64,000 nucleotides of DNA from Parabacteroides acidifaciens (GTDB lineage: Bacteria; Bacteroidota; Bacteroidia; Bacteroidales; Tannerellaceae): positions 61,749 through 125,748 of the forward strand of contig NZ_QREV01000007.1 in NCBI RefSeq assembly GCF_003363715.1. Reading direction: 5' to 3'. The notes below the pieces were generated by a model. The model saw only the letters and a program-made list of their open reading frames with translations. It was not told the origin of the DNA and did not search any database. The position numbers and the translations under genes are program-made. This document shows positions 10,112 to 18,813 of the stretch, one piece after another (position 1 is the stretch's first letter; each line of letters starts with the position of its first letter).

Positions 10112-10663
10112 ATGAATAGACCGAAAGAGGAAGATCGAGAGTTGATTCAGTTTAAGGAGCTATATAAATCGAATGCTCCGATACTGATTTTTTATGCCGG
10201 GAAATATGTGGATGCTACTACTGCCGAAGACTTGGTGCAGGATGTATTTCTTAAAATTTGGCAGAAGAGGACTTTCTTGTTTTTAAAAGAAGGGATAAGG
10301 ACTTATCTATATCGTTCGGTTCAGCATGCCTGTCTGGATTATCTGAAGCATCAGGAGGTAAAAGGTGATTATATCAGTACCGTCACAACTAAATTGAAAG
10401 TAGAAGAGATTTATTATAATGATGATCCGCAATCTCTTTTTGCGGAAGATGAACGTTTGGAGCTTATCTACAATGAGATGGACAAGTTACCTGGAAAATG
10501 CCGTGAAATCTTTACCATGTCTTATTTGGAAGAGCGAAAGACTGCAGAAATAGCCGTGTTGCTCAACATATCTACCCGGACGGTGGAAGCGCAGCTTTAT
10601 AAGGCACTAAAGATTTTACGGGGTATTTTAGCAGGTTTTTTGATCTTTCTTTTAAAATTCTGA
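10112..10663 (+). CDS. RNA polymerase ECF sigma-70 factor, locus 2
   Basis: A 183-residue ECF sigma factor. Region 2 contains AEDLVQDVFLKIWQKR; region 4 contains LPGKCREIFTMSYLEERKTA and then LNISTRTVEAQLYKALKIL. It starts at ATG 10112; an in-frame TTG at 10097 would add five residues without better support. Upstream, TATACTTG near 10075 is a one-mismatch -7 element. It heads the second signalling locus (sigma, FecR, SusC, SusD) and parallels the first gene of the window, but the two sigma proteins are clearly diverged, so they probably answer to different signals. Confidence 0.93.
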   Translation: MNRPKEEDRELIQFKELYKSNAPILIFYAGKYVDATTAEDLVQDVFLKIWQKRTFLFLKEGIRTYLYRSVQHACLDYLKHQEVKGDYISTVTTKLKVEEIYYNDDPQSLFAEDERLELIYNEMDKLPGKCREIFTMSYLEERKTAEIAVLLNISTRTVEAQLYKALKILRGILAGFLIFLLKF

Positions 10664-10720
10664 GACTTGGCGTAAGTATATCCGGAAAGTTAATCGTGTA
10701 TAATATAAACAAGCATTGGA

Positions 10721-11770
10721 ATGTCTGAGAAATATAACATAGAAGAATTGATAATCCGTTTTCTGCAGCAGGATATAAATGAGGAAGAACTCCGTTACCT
10801 GGAATCCTGGCTGGAGGAAGATGCGGAACACAAATCTTATTTCTTTGATCTGAAATGTATATCAGATTCCAGCCGTCGTCCTTTCTTTTCGAGAGAAGAT
10901 GTGAATGAGGCAAGTTGGCAGAAAATGCATGCCCGTATGGAAAAACGCTATGAAACGGTGTCTTCTCTTGCAAAATCACAGACATATGGTTTATGGTTTT
11001 CGCTGGTAAAATATGTTGCAGTTGCGGTATTGGCCGTCGGATTAGGCTGGGGAGTCCATGCGTTTTATGGAAATGCAAAATCGTCTTATTTGGCGGAAGA
11101 AAGTATCGTATATAATGAAATACATGTTCAAAAAGGTGGGCGTGCCAATACGGTGATTTTGTCTGACGGAACGAAAGTTGTGCTGAACGCAGCAACAACA
11201 CTAAAATATCCGGCCAGTTTTAACGGGAAAAACCGCCAGGTTTATCTGGATGGGGAAGCCTATTTCGAAGTAACTAAAAATGAAGAAAAGCCATTTGTCG
11301 TTAAGCTGAATAAGCAGGACATAACAGTGTTGGGTACGACATTTAATGTACAAGCTTATAGTAATGAATTATATAGTGAAATAACACTTTTGAGTGGGCA
11401 GATTTTGTTGGAAGCATTCAATGAAAAGGGAGAATCTATGAGTCGTATGTATTTGAAGCCTGATCAGAAAGCGCTATCGGATAATAAAATGGGTTCTGTT
11501 TCTCTACAAGACGTAAATGCATCCCTGTCAAATGCGTGGATTAACGGAGAGTATAAATTTAAGGATGCGTCGTTGTCTTCCATTGTTAAACGTCTCGAGA
11601 ATTATTATAATGTAAAGATCTATCTGGACGATAAGCGTCTGGAACAGATAAAATATACAGGTACATTTTCACTGGATCAGGATATTCTGGATGTACTTCG
11701 AATCATCGATTATGAAAAACAGTTCACTTTTAAGCGGGTGAAAAAGGAAATATTCATAACAAGTAAATAA
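10721..11770 (+). CDS. FecR family anti-sigma factor, locus 2
   Basis: A 349-residue anti-sigma factor. A cytoplasmic N-terminus (about 1-95) is followed by a single membrane helix (YVAVAVLAVGLGWGVHAF), a FecR domain (VQKGGRANTVILSDGTKVVL, DGEAYFEV, VLGTTFNVQAY) and a C-terminal DUF4974-like part (YKFKDASLSSIVKRLENYY). It lies 57 bases after the sigma gene and before an STN-domain SusC, so it is expected to relay ligand occupancy to the neighbouring sigma factor. Confidence 0.93.
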   Translation: MSEKYNIEELIIRFLQQDINEEELRYLESWLEEDAEHKSYFFDLKCISDSSRRPFFSREDVNEASWQKMHARMEKRYETVSSLAKSQTYGLWFSLVKYVAVAVLAVGLGWGVHAFYGNAKSSYLAEESIVYNEIHVQKGGRANTVILSDGTKVVLNAATTLKYPASFNGKNRQVYLDGEAYFEVTKNEEKPFVVKLNKQDITVLGTTFNVQAYSNELYSEITLLSGQILLEAFNEKGESMSRMYLKPDQKALSDNKMGSVSLQDVNASLSNAWINGEYKFKDASLSSIVKRLENYYNVKIYLDDKRLEQIKYTGTFSLDQDILDVLRIIDYEKQFTFKRVKKEIFITSK

Positions 11771-11827
11771 ATTGTATAACTATTAAATATAACTGCCTAT
11801 GCATAAATTCCCGGTCATTTAAAAGTA

Positions 11828-11860
11828 GAATCGGAAAATGGTTGCAACATTTCCCGATTC
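11828..11860 (+). other. Hairpin between fecR and susC, locus 2
   Basis: GAATCGGAAAATG (11828-11840) pairs with CATTTCCCGATTC (11848-11860) with one mismatch. It begins 57 bases after the fecR stop, the same place as the hairpin in locus 1, and is followed by A- and T-rich sequence. It may limit read-through from the regulatory genes into susC. Confidence 0.55.
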
Positions 11861-11953
11861 AAAAATTATTTTTAATTAGTTAACCGTTCTCCTTCGCTCT
11901 TGTCTGGAAAACTCTGCGAATGAGACAATTTAATAATAAAAACATCCAAATGT

Positions 11954-14900
11954 ATGAAAAAAGAACGAGATGATAGTGCTTTACTGTCACTAAAAATAAC
12001 ACGTATTATGAAAATCACGCTAATGCTCATATTAGTAGGAATACTCCAAATCTCCGCGACAACTTATGCCCAGGAGCATCGTATTTCAGTTTCAGTAGAA
12101 AATGGAACATTTTACGATGTCGTCTCACAGATAGAGAAACAGTCCGAGTTTATGTTTTTCTATAAAAGTGAAGAGATTGATAATGACCAACGTATCAACC
12201 TGAATGCAAAGAATAAACTCGTATCGGAAATATTTAATGAAATCACGAAGAATAATAATCTGACTTACAAAATTACGGGGAAACATATTATTATAACAAA
12301 AGCAATGGTCAACTCTCAAGCTTCAAGAAAGATCACAGGAGTGGTCACGGATGAAAATGGAGAGCCGATTGCAGGGGCTAATGTTGTAGAAAAAGGAACG
12401 ACAAACGGAACAATTACAGATGCTGATGGACGTTTTACTTTAGACATTGCAGATAGAGCCGTGTTGATTGTTTCTTATATCGGTTATAATACTCAAAATA
12501 TTCCGATAACACAAAAGAACTCGTATAGCATAAAGTTAAAAGAGGATACGAAGACGTTGGATGAAGTTGTAGTAATTGGTTATGGTTCTGCCCGTAAAAA
12601 GGATGTAACAGGAGCATTAACGCGTGTAGATGTTACCGAAAAATCAACTATTCCTAATGTTAACCCGGTACAAGCTCTGCGGGGAAGTGTTGCAGGGGTT
12701 CGGGTTATTGATACAGGTATGGCAGGAGCAGATGGAACGATACAGGTTAGAGGGACGACCTCTATAACTGCAAGTAATGATCCGCTGATAGTATTGGATG
12801 GTGTTCCATTTTCAGGAGGACGTTTATCGGATATTAATACGAATGATATTGAAACGATTGATGTTCTTAAGGATGCCAGTTCTACAGCTATTTATGGCTC
12901 TCGTGGTGCTAATGGCGTTATTATGATCACGACTAAAAGAGGTAAAACGTCGAAACCTCAGCTGAATTATAATGGTTATGTCGGTTTTTCTGATTTTGCC
13001 AATATGCCGAAACTTATGAGTGGTGAACAATATCAGCAATTGCGTAAAGATGCCGAGGTTTATATGAACCAAGAGTTGCCTTTTCAAACGATTGAAGAAG
13101 AAAATATAGCAGCCGGCCGAACTATTAATCCTTGGGATGTGATTAAGCAGGATGCTCCGATGACTGAACATGAATTGAGCATTTCTGGAAAGGGAGAAAA
13201 AATGACCTATTATCTTTCTGGTTCTTTTACATCTCAGAAATCACCTTTAGTCGGAGACCAATTTAAAAGATTATCAGTGAGAGCCAATTTTGATCTTCAT
13301 GTTACAGATTGGCTTGAAATTGGAACAAATTCCAGTTTTGCGACAAAAGACTATTCAGGAGCTGAGGCCAACTGGGGAGATGCTGCAAGAATAAGTCCAT
13401 ATTCGTCTATTCGATATGATGACGACGGGACATTACGTCGCTTACCCTATGGTGATGGTATGGTTCAGAATCCACTGTGGAATGTGGAGATGAAAGATAA
13501 TAAGGAGATTTCGTATGGAGTGTTTAATAATAACTATATGATAATTAAACTTCCATTGAAGGGTTTGAGTTATCAGATGAACTTATCTAACAACTTGCGA
13601 TTTAAGGATGTAAACAACTATACACCAGCGTATAATCGTGACGGTTCGTCTTGGTTAGGAAGCGGCTCGAAAGAGCATCAGTTTACCCATGATCTTATTT
13701 TTGAAAATATCGTCAAATATAATAATACGTTTGCAGAAAAGCATAATGTGGATGTAACGTTGATGTATGGTTACGAATATAGTAGTGCAAATAAATCAAC
13801 ATTAAGCAGTAATAATATATTTAATGATGCTTTGGGATTTAATGGATTAGGCATTGGTGAAAATCATACGGTAAGTACGACAGCGGGGAAATCTGCCGCC
13901 GTATCAAGTATGGCACGTGTCGGTTATCGTTTTGCTGATAAGTATATGGTAAACTTGACTGTTAGACGAGATGGCTATTCTGCTTTTGGTAGTGATCGTA
14001 AATATGGAACATTCCCTTCTATTGGTTTAGGTTGGGCTCTTTCTCAGGAACAGTTCATGAAAAATATTTCCTGGTTAGATTTTTTGAAATTACGTTTATC
14101 ATGGGGTAAGAATGGTAATCGTGGAATTAGCAGTTACGAATCATTAAGTACGATGGATTTGGCCCGATATGTATTTGGTGATGGAGGAAACACTTCAGTC
14201 GGACTTTATCCTACTTCTATGGCAAATCCTTTGTTAGGATGGGAAACCTCACAGTCTTATAATTTAGGCTTGGATTTTACTTTGTTTAATAGTCGTTTGA
14301 ACGGTAATATCGATTTATATAGTACAAAAACGACTGATCTTTTGTTGGAAGTTAGTATACCAAGCATGACGGGCTATGATAAGTATTTGACTAATATTGG
14401 AGAAACTCAAAACCGAGGAATTGAACTGACTTTAAATTCCGAAAACATCAGTACGAAAGATTTTTCATGGAGTACCTCATTGAATTTTTCAGCTAACGCG
14501 AATAAGATTCTTCATCTTTCAGGGGAAGATTTGGATGGTGATGGAAAAGAAGATGACGATATAGGGAAAAGTCGTTTTATCGGATATTCTATGGGATCAA
14601 ACTATAATTATGTTTTTGATGGAATATGGCAGGAAGGGGATGATTTTTCTATTGACAAATCTGCAAAACCGGGCGATATAAAGTTTAAGGATATTAGTGG
14701 CAATGGTTCGATTGGTCCGGAAGATCGTATGGTTTTGCATAATAACCGTCCGAAATTTACAATGAGTATGAATAACATGTTCATATATAGAGATTTTACG
14801 TTATCCTTTTTATTGGATTTGAGATGTGGTGGATATGCTGCAAATAATTGGATAAATCCGGGAACAGAATATTATAATCGTTGTAATCAGTTGGATTTAC

Positions 14901-15208
14901 CTTATTGGACTCCGGAAAATCCTTTAAATGATCGCCCCAGTGTTGGTTATTCCAATCCGCGTGGTTATGGATTTTATGAAAAGTTGACTTATTTGAGATT
15001 GCAGGATGTTTCTTTGGCGTACAGTCTTCCAAAATCACTAATTCAAAAGTTAACATTGAATAATGTAAAAGTTTATGTTAGTGGAAAAAATCTTGCAACT
15101 TGGACTGGTTGGCATGGATGGGATCCGGAACATGCTTCCGGAGGGAGAGCTTCCAAGAATGGTCCATTGATAAAATCATGGGTTTTGGGACTTCAGATCA
15201 GTTTATAA
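11954..15208 (+). CDS. SusC/RagA family TonB-dependent transducer, locus 2
   Basis: A 1084-residue TonB-dependent outer-membrane importer. Domains in order: a signal sequence (MKITLMLILVGILQISAT, preceded by an 18-residue extension if translation starts at 11954; ATG 12008 is the alternative start), an STN signalling domain (SVENGTFYDVVSQIEKQSEF), a regulatory beta-sandwich (GVVTDENGEPIAGANVVEKG), the plug (DEVVVIGYGSARKKDVTGAL, then DASSTAIYGSRGANGVIMIT), and a barrel ending VLGLQISL. SusD starts 19 bases later. It is only distantly similar to the SusC of locus 1, so a different ligand is likely. Confidence 0.95.
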   Translation: MKKERDDSALLSLKITRIMKITLMLILVGILQISATTYAQEHRISVSVENGTFYDVVSQIEKQSEFMFFYKSEEIDNDQRINLNAKNKLVSEIFNEITKNNNLTYKITGKHIIITKAMVNSQASRKITGVVTDENGEPIAGANVVEKGTTNGTITDADGRFTLDIADRAVLIVSYIGYNTQNIPITQKNSYSIKLKEDTKTLDEVVVIGYGSARKKDVTGALTRVDVTEKSTIPNVNPVQALRGSVAGVRVIDTGMAGADGTIQVRGTTSITASNDPLIVLDGVPFSGGRLSDINTNDIETIDVLKDASSTAIYGSRGANGVIMITTKRGKTSKPQLNYNGYVGFSDFANMPKLMSGEQYQQLRKDAEVYMNQELPFQTIEEENIAAGRTINPWDVIKQDAPMTEHELSISGKGEKMTYYLSGSFTSQKSPLVGDQFKRLSVRANFDLHVTDWLEIGTNSSFATKDYSGAEANWGDAARISPYSSIRYDDDGTLRRLPYGDGMVQNPLWNVEMKDNKEISYGVFNNNYMIIKLPLKGLSYQMNLSNNLRFKDVNNYTPAYNRDGSSWLGSGSKEHQFTHDLIFENIVKYNNTFAEKHNVDVTLMYGYEYSSANKSTLSSNNIFNDALGFNGLGIGENHTVSTTAGKSAAVSSMARVGYRFADKYMVNLTVRRDGYSAFGSDRKYGTFPSIGLGWALSQEQFMKNISWLDFLKLRLSWGKNGNRGISSYESLSTMDLARYVFGDGGNTSVGLYPTSMANPLLGWETSQSYNLGLDFTLFNSRLNGNIDLYSTKTTDLLLEVSIPSMTGYDKYLTNIGETQNRGIELTLNSENISTKDFSWSTSLNFSANANKILHLSGEDLDGDGKEDDDIGKSRFIGYSMGSNYNYVFDGIWQEGDDFSIDKSAKPGDIKFKDISGNGSIGPEDRMVLHNNRPKFTMSMNNMFIYRDFTLSFLLDLRCGGYAANNWINPGTEYYNRCNQLDLPYWTPENPLNDRPSVGYSNPRGYGFYEKLTYLRLQDVSLAYSLPKSLIQKLTLNNVKVYVSGKNLATWTGWHGWDPEHASGGRASKNGPLIKSWVLGLQISL

Positions 15209-15226
15209 TTAAAAAACGTAGTAAAG

Positions 15227-16912
15227 ATGAAAAAATCAAGATACATAGTTTTGTTCTCTACGCTTATTTTATTGTTGGGAACACAGGTGTCATGTAGCGA
15301 TAGCTACTTGGAAGAGAAGCCGATGGATAAATTCAGTCCGGAAAACTTATTGACTTCTAAAAAGGGATTTGAGACAGTAATTTACTCCTTACATAATTTT
15401 GCTCGTAGCGGACTTTTTCAGTCGAATAATGAAGATGTCATGAATACCGGGACAGATGTGGCATGCAGCGGTGTCACAGATGGTCGTTTCTTTAATGATT
15501 ACAGTCTGATTCTACCGGAGCATGCAACCCCCAAGTTCTATTGGAACTGGGCTTATCAGAAAATGTTGAAAGATGCTAATCTTGTTGTTACCAGGGCAGA
15601 GAATCCAAATGTCTCTTGGACAGAAGACGAAAAAAATGCAATTGTAGCAGAGGCTAAGTTTTTTCGGGCTTATACATATAATATTTTAGTGAATCTTTTT
15701 GGAGGTGTGCCTATTGTCGATAAAGAAGAACTGAGTCCTCGTTTTGATTATACACGTGCTTCACGGAAAGAAGTTCTTGAGTTTATCCAGAAGGACTTGG
15801 AATTTGCAGCCCAATATTTACCGATTGTTACATCTGATGCTTCACAAGATGGACGTATTTTTCGAGCTGCGGCAAACCATCTGTTATCAGAAGTATACAT
15901 TAGTTTAGGGCAAGAAACAGGAGATCAGTCATTTTATGATAAATCGATAGCCGCTGCGACTGCTGTTATTGATGGTAGTTGTGGAGAATACGCACTCGTG
16001 AAATCCCGTTTTGGTGATACAAGCCGTCCGGGAGATTATTATTCTGACTTGTTTTGGACTAACCAACAAAATAGAGCCTCAGGCAATAAAGAGGGGATAT
16101 GGGTCGTACAGTTCGAATATTTGACTCCGGGAGCCGAAGAAGCTAACAATGCACAACTTCGTCTTTGGGGACCTAAAATAGAAGATGTAACTTATCCTGA
16201 TGGTAAAAAGATTCTGGTTTGTGACACAGTAGGACGTATGCAGGGGATTATTCGCCCTTTAAATCATGCTAATTATGAGATATGGGATGATCCGAACGAT
16301 ATGCGTTACTCTCCGTATAACTTTAAGAAAGATTTTTATATGAATAATCCTGATTCTAAGTATAATGGGGAAAAATTAGTTCTGACAAAGAAGGATGATG
16401 GCAAAATGTATATTACTTTGTCTGATGGAACAATAACGGATAAATCGGTTGATACATTTAGAGTGTGTTATCCTTACTTCCGTAAGATAGAAGGGGAAAT
16501 GCCTTGGGGGGCTATGGCTGGAAGGACACCTAATGATCGGTACATAATGCGTCTTTCTGAAACTTATTTGTTAAGGGCGGAAGCCTATTTCCATAAAGGA
16601 GATTTGGCAAATGCTGCAAATGATATTAATGTTGTCAGAGGAAGAGCACAAGCTAAACCCGTTCAGCCTGGTCAAATATCGTTAGATTATATTCTGGATG
16701 AACGTATGCGCGAATTAGTTGTTGAAGAACCGCGTAGAAAGACTTTGGTTCGACTGAATAAATTATATGAAAGAACGATGAAATATAATTTCAGGGTTAA
16801 GGACAATATGGAACCTTACCATGAATTATGGCCAATTCCTCAAACAGCAATTGATGCGAATACGGGTGCAAAATTATTACAAAATCCCGGTTACCCCGGA
16901 GCTGCCGAGTAA
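15227..16912 (+). CDS. SusD/RagB family outer-membrane binding lipoprotein, locus 2
   Basis: A 561-residue lipoprotein with signal peptide and lipobox (LLLGTQVSCSDSY). SusD helices are visible (AIVAEAKFFRAYTYNILVNL), as is the C-terminal RagB/SusD domain (YIMRLSETYLLRAEAYFHKG, LVVEEPRRKTLVRLNK, LWPIPQTAID). It should pair with the SusC encoded 19 bases upstream. A hairpin follows it and two exported enzymes come next on the same strand. Confidence 0.95.
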   Translation: MKKSRYIVLFSTLILLLGTQVSCSDSYLEEKPMDKFSPENLLTSKKGFETVIYSLHNFARSGLFQSNNEDVMNTGTDVACSGVTDGRFFNDYSLILPEHATPKFYWNWAYQKMLKDANLVVTRAENPNVSWTEDEKNAIVAEAKFFRAYTYNILVNLFGGVPIVDKEELSPRFDYTRASRKEVLEFIQKDLEFAAQYLPIVTSDASQDGRIFRAAANHLLSEVYISLGQETGDQSFYDKSIAAATAVIDGSCGEYALVKSRFGDTSRPGDYYSDLFWTNQQNRASGNKEGIWVVQFEYLTPGAEEANNAQLRLWGPKIEDVTYPDGKKILVCDTVGRMQGIIRPLNHANYEIWDDPNDMRYSPYNFKKDFYMNNPDSKYNGEKLVLTKKDDGKMYITLSDGTITDKSVDTFRVCYPYFRKIEGEMPWGAMAGRTPNDRYIMRLSETYLLRAEAYFHKGDLANAANDINVVRGRAQAKPVQPGQISLDYILDERMRELVVEEPRRKTLVRLNKLYERTMKYNFRVKDNMEPYHELWPIPQTAIDANTGAKLLQNPGYPGAAE

Positions 16913-16923
16913 ATAATACAAGT

Positions 16924-16951
16924 GAGGGAGCGGGAGCTTTCCTGCTTCCTC
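16924..16951. terminator. Imperfect hairpin after susD, locus 2
   Basis: GAGGGAGCGGGA pairs imperfectly with the C/T-rich arm ending at 16951, just after the susD stop. This is the position of the post-susD hairpin in locus 1. The T-run is weak, so it may act as a partial terminator or 3' stabiliser. Confidence 0.45.
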
Positions 16952-16982
16952 ATAGTTTGTAACACGATTAATAATAATAGGT

Positions 16983-18806
16983 ATGCAAAAAGTATTTCGA
17001 CTTATTTATATGATGCTTATGTGCCAGGCTTTTATTTCTTTTTCGCTTCTTGCGCAGAAAAAGGACTTTGTACTGGTTGAAGCAGAGAGTTTTAATGAAA
17101 AAGGTGGATGGGTATTGGACCAGCAGTTCATGGATCAGATGGGATCTCCTTTCCTGTTGGCTCACGGTATAGGAAAGCCGGTACAAGATGCTTCGACGGA
17201 GGTGATGATTCCGAGAAAAGGAACTTGGCATGTATATGCCCGTACATGGAATTGGTGTTCCCCGTGGAAGACGAAAGAGGCTCCGGGTAAATTTAAAATT
17301 GCTGTAAACGGGGTGGTTCTTGATAATGAATTGGGAATGGGAACACAATGGGATTGGGAATATGCCGGAAGTGTCGAGATAAAAGAAAAGAGCAATATTG
17401 TTACATTGAAAGACTTGACCGGATTTGAGGGACGATGTGATGCGATCCTTTTTACAAAGAACAAAAATTCCGCTATCCCCAACCGGAAAGACGATTTGTC
17501 GGTGTTCAGAAAACAACTGTTGAATATCCCGGTTAAACCGGAAGATGGAGGCCATTATGATCTCGTTGTAGTTGGAGCCGGTACAGCAGGGTTGAGTGCT
17601 GCTATCAAAGGGGCACGGGAAGGTTTGAAAGTAGCGTTGATTAATAACCGTCCTGTTCCGGGAGGAAACAACAGTACTGAGATAAGGGTGGTTGCCAGCG
17701 GGGAGATGAATGTAAAACCGTATACTGCTTTAGGAAATGTAATCAGAGAAATACGGAATGTATATAGTAAGGAAGATCAGGTTATTGAAATGATACAAGC
17801 GGAGAAAACGCTGTCCTATTTCCCGAATATGCATGTGTTTGCAGCTTCCAAGGAAGGCAAGCAGATAAAGTCTGTGACCGCTAAACATATTGAGAATGGA
17901 AAAGAGATAGAGTTCTTTTCCCCATTGTTTGTCGATTGCTCCGGAGATGGCAACTTAGGTTATCTGGCGGGTGCCGAATATCGTGTGGGGCGCGAGATGA
18001 GGCAGGAAACAAGAGAAACATTAGCTCCGGACAGGCCGGATAATATCGTGTTGGGTGCGACAATTTCATGGAAAAGCAAAGTGATGCCGGCTGAAGTATC
18101 ATTTCCGAGATGCGAATGGGCGATACAGTTTAATGATGAATCTTGTGAAAAGGTTATTTCCGGTAGTAATTGGTGGGAAAGCGGTTTCCGCTATGACCAA
18201 GTAAATGATGCAGAATATATCCGGGATTATCTGTTCCGCGCTATCTATGGAAACTGGGCTTTCCTGAAAAACGACAGTAAGTTTAAGAAAGAATATGCAA
18301 ACCGGGAACTGGACATGATGACTTACATTGCCGGAAAACGGGAATCACGTCGTCTGGTAGGAGATGTATTCTTTGTACAACAAGATATAGAGAAGGAGTA
18401 TGTAAGGTATGATGACGCTGTTGTAATAGGAACCTATTCGATAGACCAACATTTCCCGACTCCTAAAAATACATTCTTTTTCCCGGGAGAGGAATTTATT
18501 TCAACAATGAAACATTATTTTAATGATCTGGGAACTCCCCGCCGTTATTTGCGTGATGACCAGGTTCCACCTCCTTATCGTATTCCTTACCGTTGCCTCT
18601 ATTCTGTTAATGTCGATAACTTGTTTATGGCAGGGCGGAACATCAGTGTCTCGCATATTGCATTATCTTCTACCCGTGTACAAAATACAACCGGGATGAT
18701 GGGGGAAGTGGTTGCTGCCGCAGCTATTCTTTGCAAGAAATATAATTGCCAGCCGCGTGAAGTATATATTAAACATTTGAAAGAATTATTAGACTCATTA
18801 AAATAG
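16983..18806 (+). CDS. Exported FAD-dependent oxidoreductase
   Basis: A 607-residue protein with a signal peptide (ending near FSLLAQKKDF). Residues about 30-165 form a beta-rich, possibly carbohydrate-binding domain (WHVYARTWNW). From about 190 there is an FAD-binding oxidoreductase domain of the PF12831 type: the Rossmann motif VVGAGTAGLSAAIKGAREG, then PGGNNSTEIRV, and near the end NLFMAGRNISVSHIALSSTR. It follows SusC/D of locus 2, so it may oxidise the imported glycan or cofactor-like ligand in the periplasm. How FAD reaches or leaves with the protein is not evident; no twin-arginine pair is seen. Family assignment is good; substrate unknown. Confidence 0.85.
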   Translation: MQKVFRLIYMMLMCQAFISFSLLAQKKDFVLVEAESFNEKGGWVLDQQFMDQMGSPFLLAHGIGKPVQDASTEVMIPRKGTWHVYARTWNWCSPWKTKEAPGKFKIAVNGVVLDNELGMGTQWDWEYAGSVEIKEKSNIVTLKDLTGFEGRCDAILFTKNKNSAIPNRKDDLSVFRKQLLNIPVKPEDGGHYDLVVVGAGTAGLSAAIKGAREGLKVALINNRPVPGGNNSTEIRVVASGEMNVKPYTALGNVIREIRNVYSKEDQVIEMIQAEKTLSYFPNMHVFAASKEGKQIKSVTAKHIENGKEIEFFSPLFVDCSGDGNLGYLAGAEYRVGREMRQETRETLAPDRPDNIVLGATISWKSKVMPAEVSFPRCEWAIQFNDESCEKVISGSNWWESGFRYDQVNDAEYIRDYLFRAIYGNWAFLKNDSKFKKEYANRELDMMTYIAGKRESRRLVGDVFFVQQDIEKEYVRYDDAVVIGTYSIDQHFPTPKNTFFFPGEEFISTMKHYFNDLGTPRRYLRDDQVPPPYRIPYRCLYSVNVDNLFMAGRNISVSHIALSSTRVQNTTGMMGEVVAAAAILCKKYNCQPREVYIKHLKELLDSLK

Positions 18807-18813
18807 GAAAACT

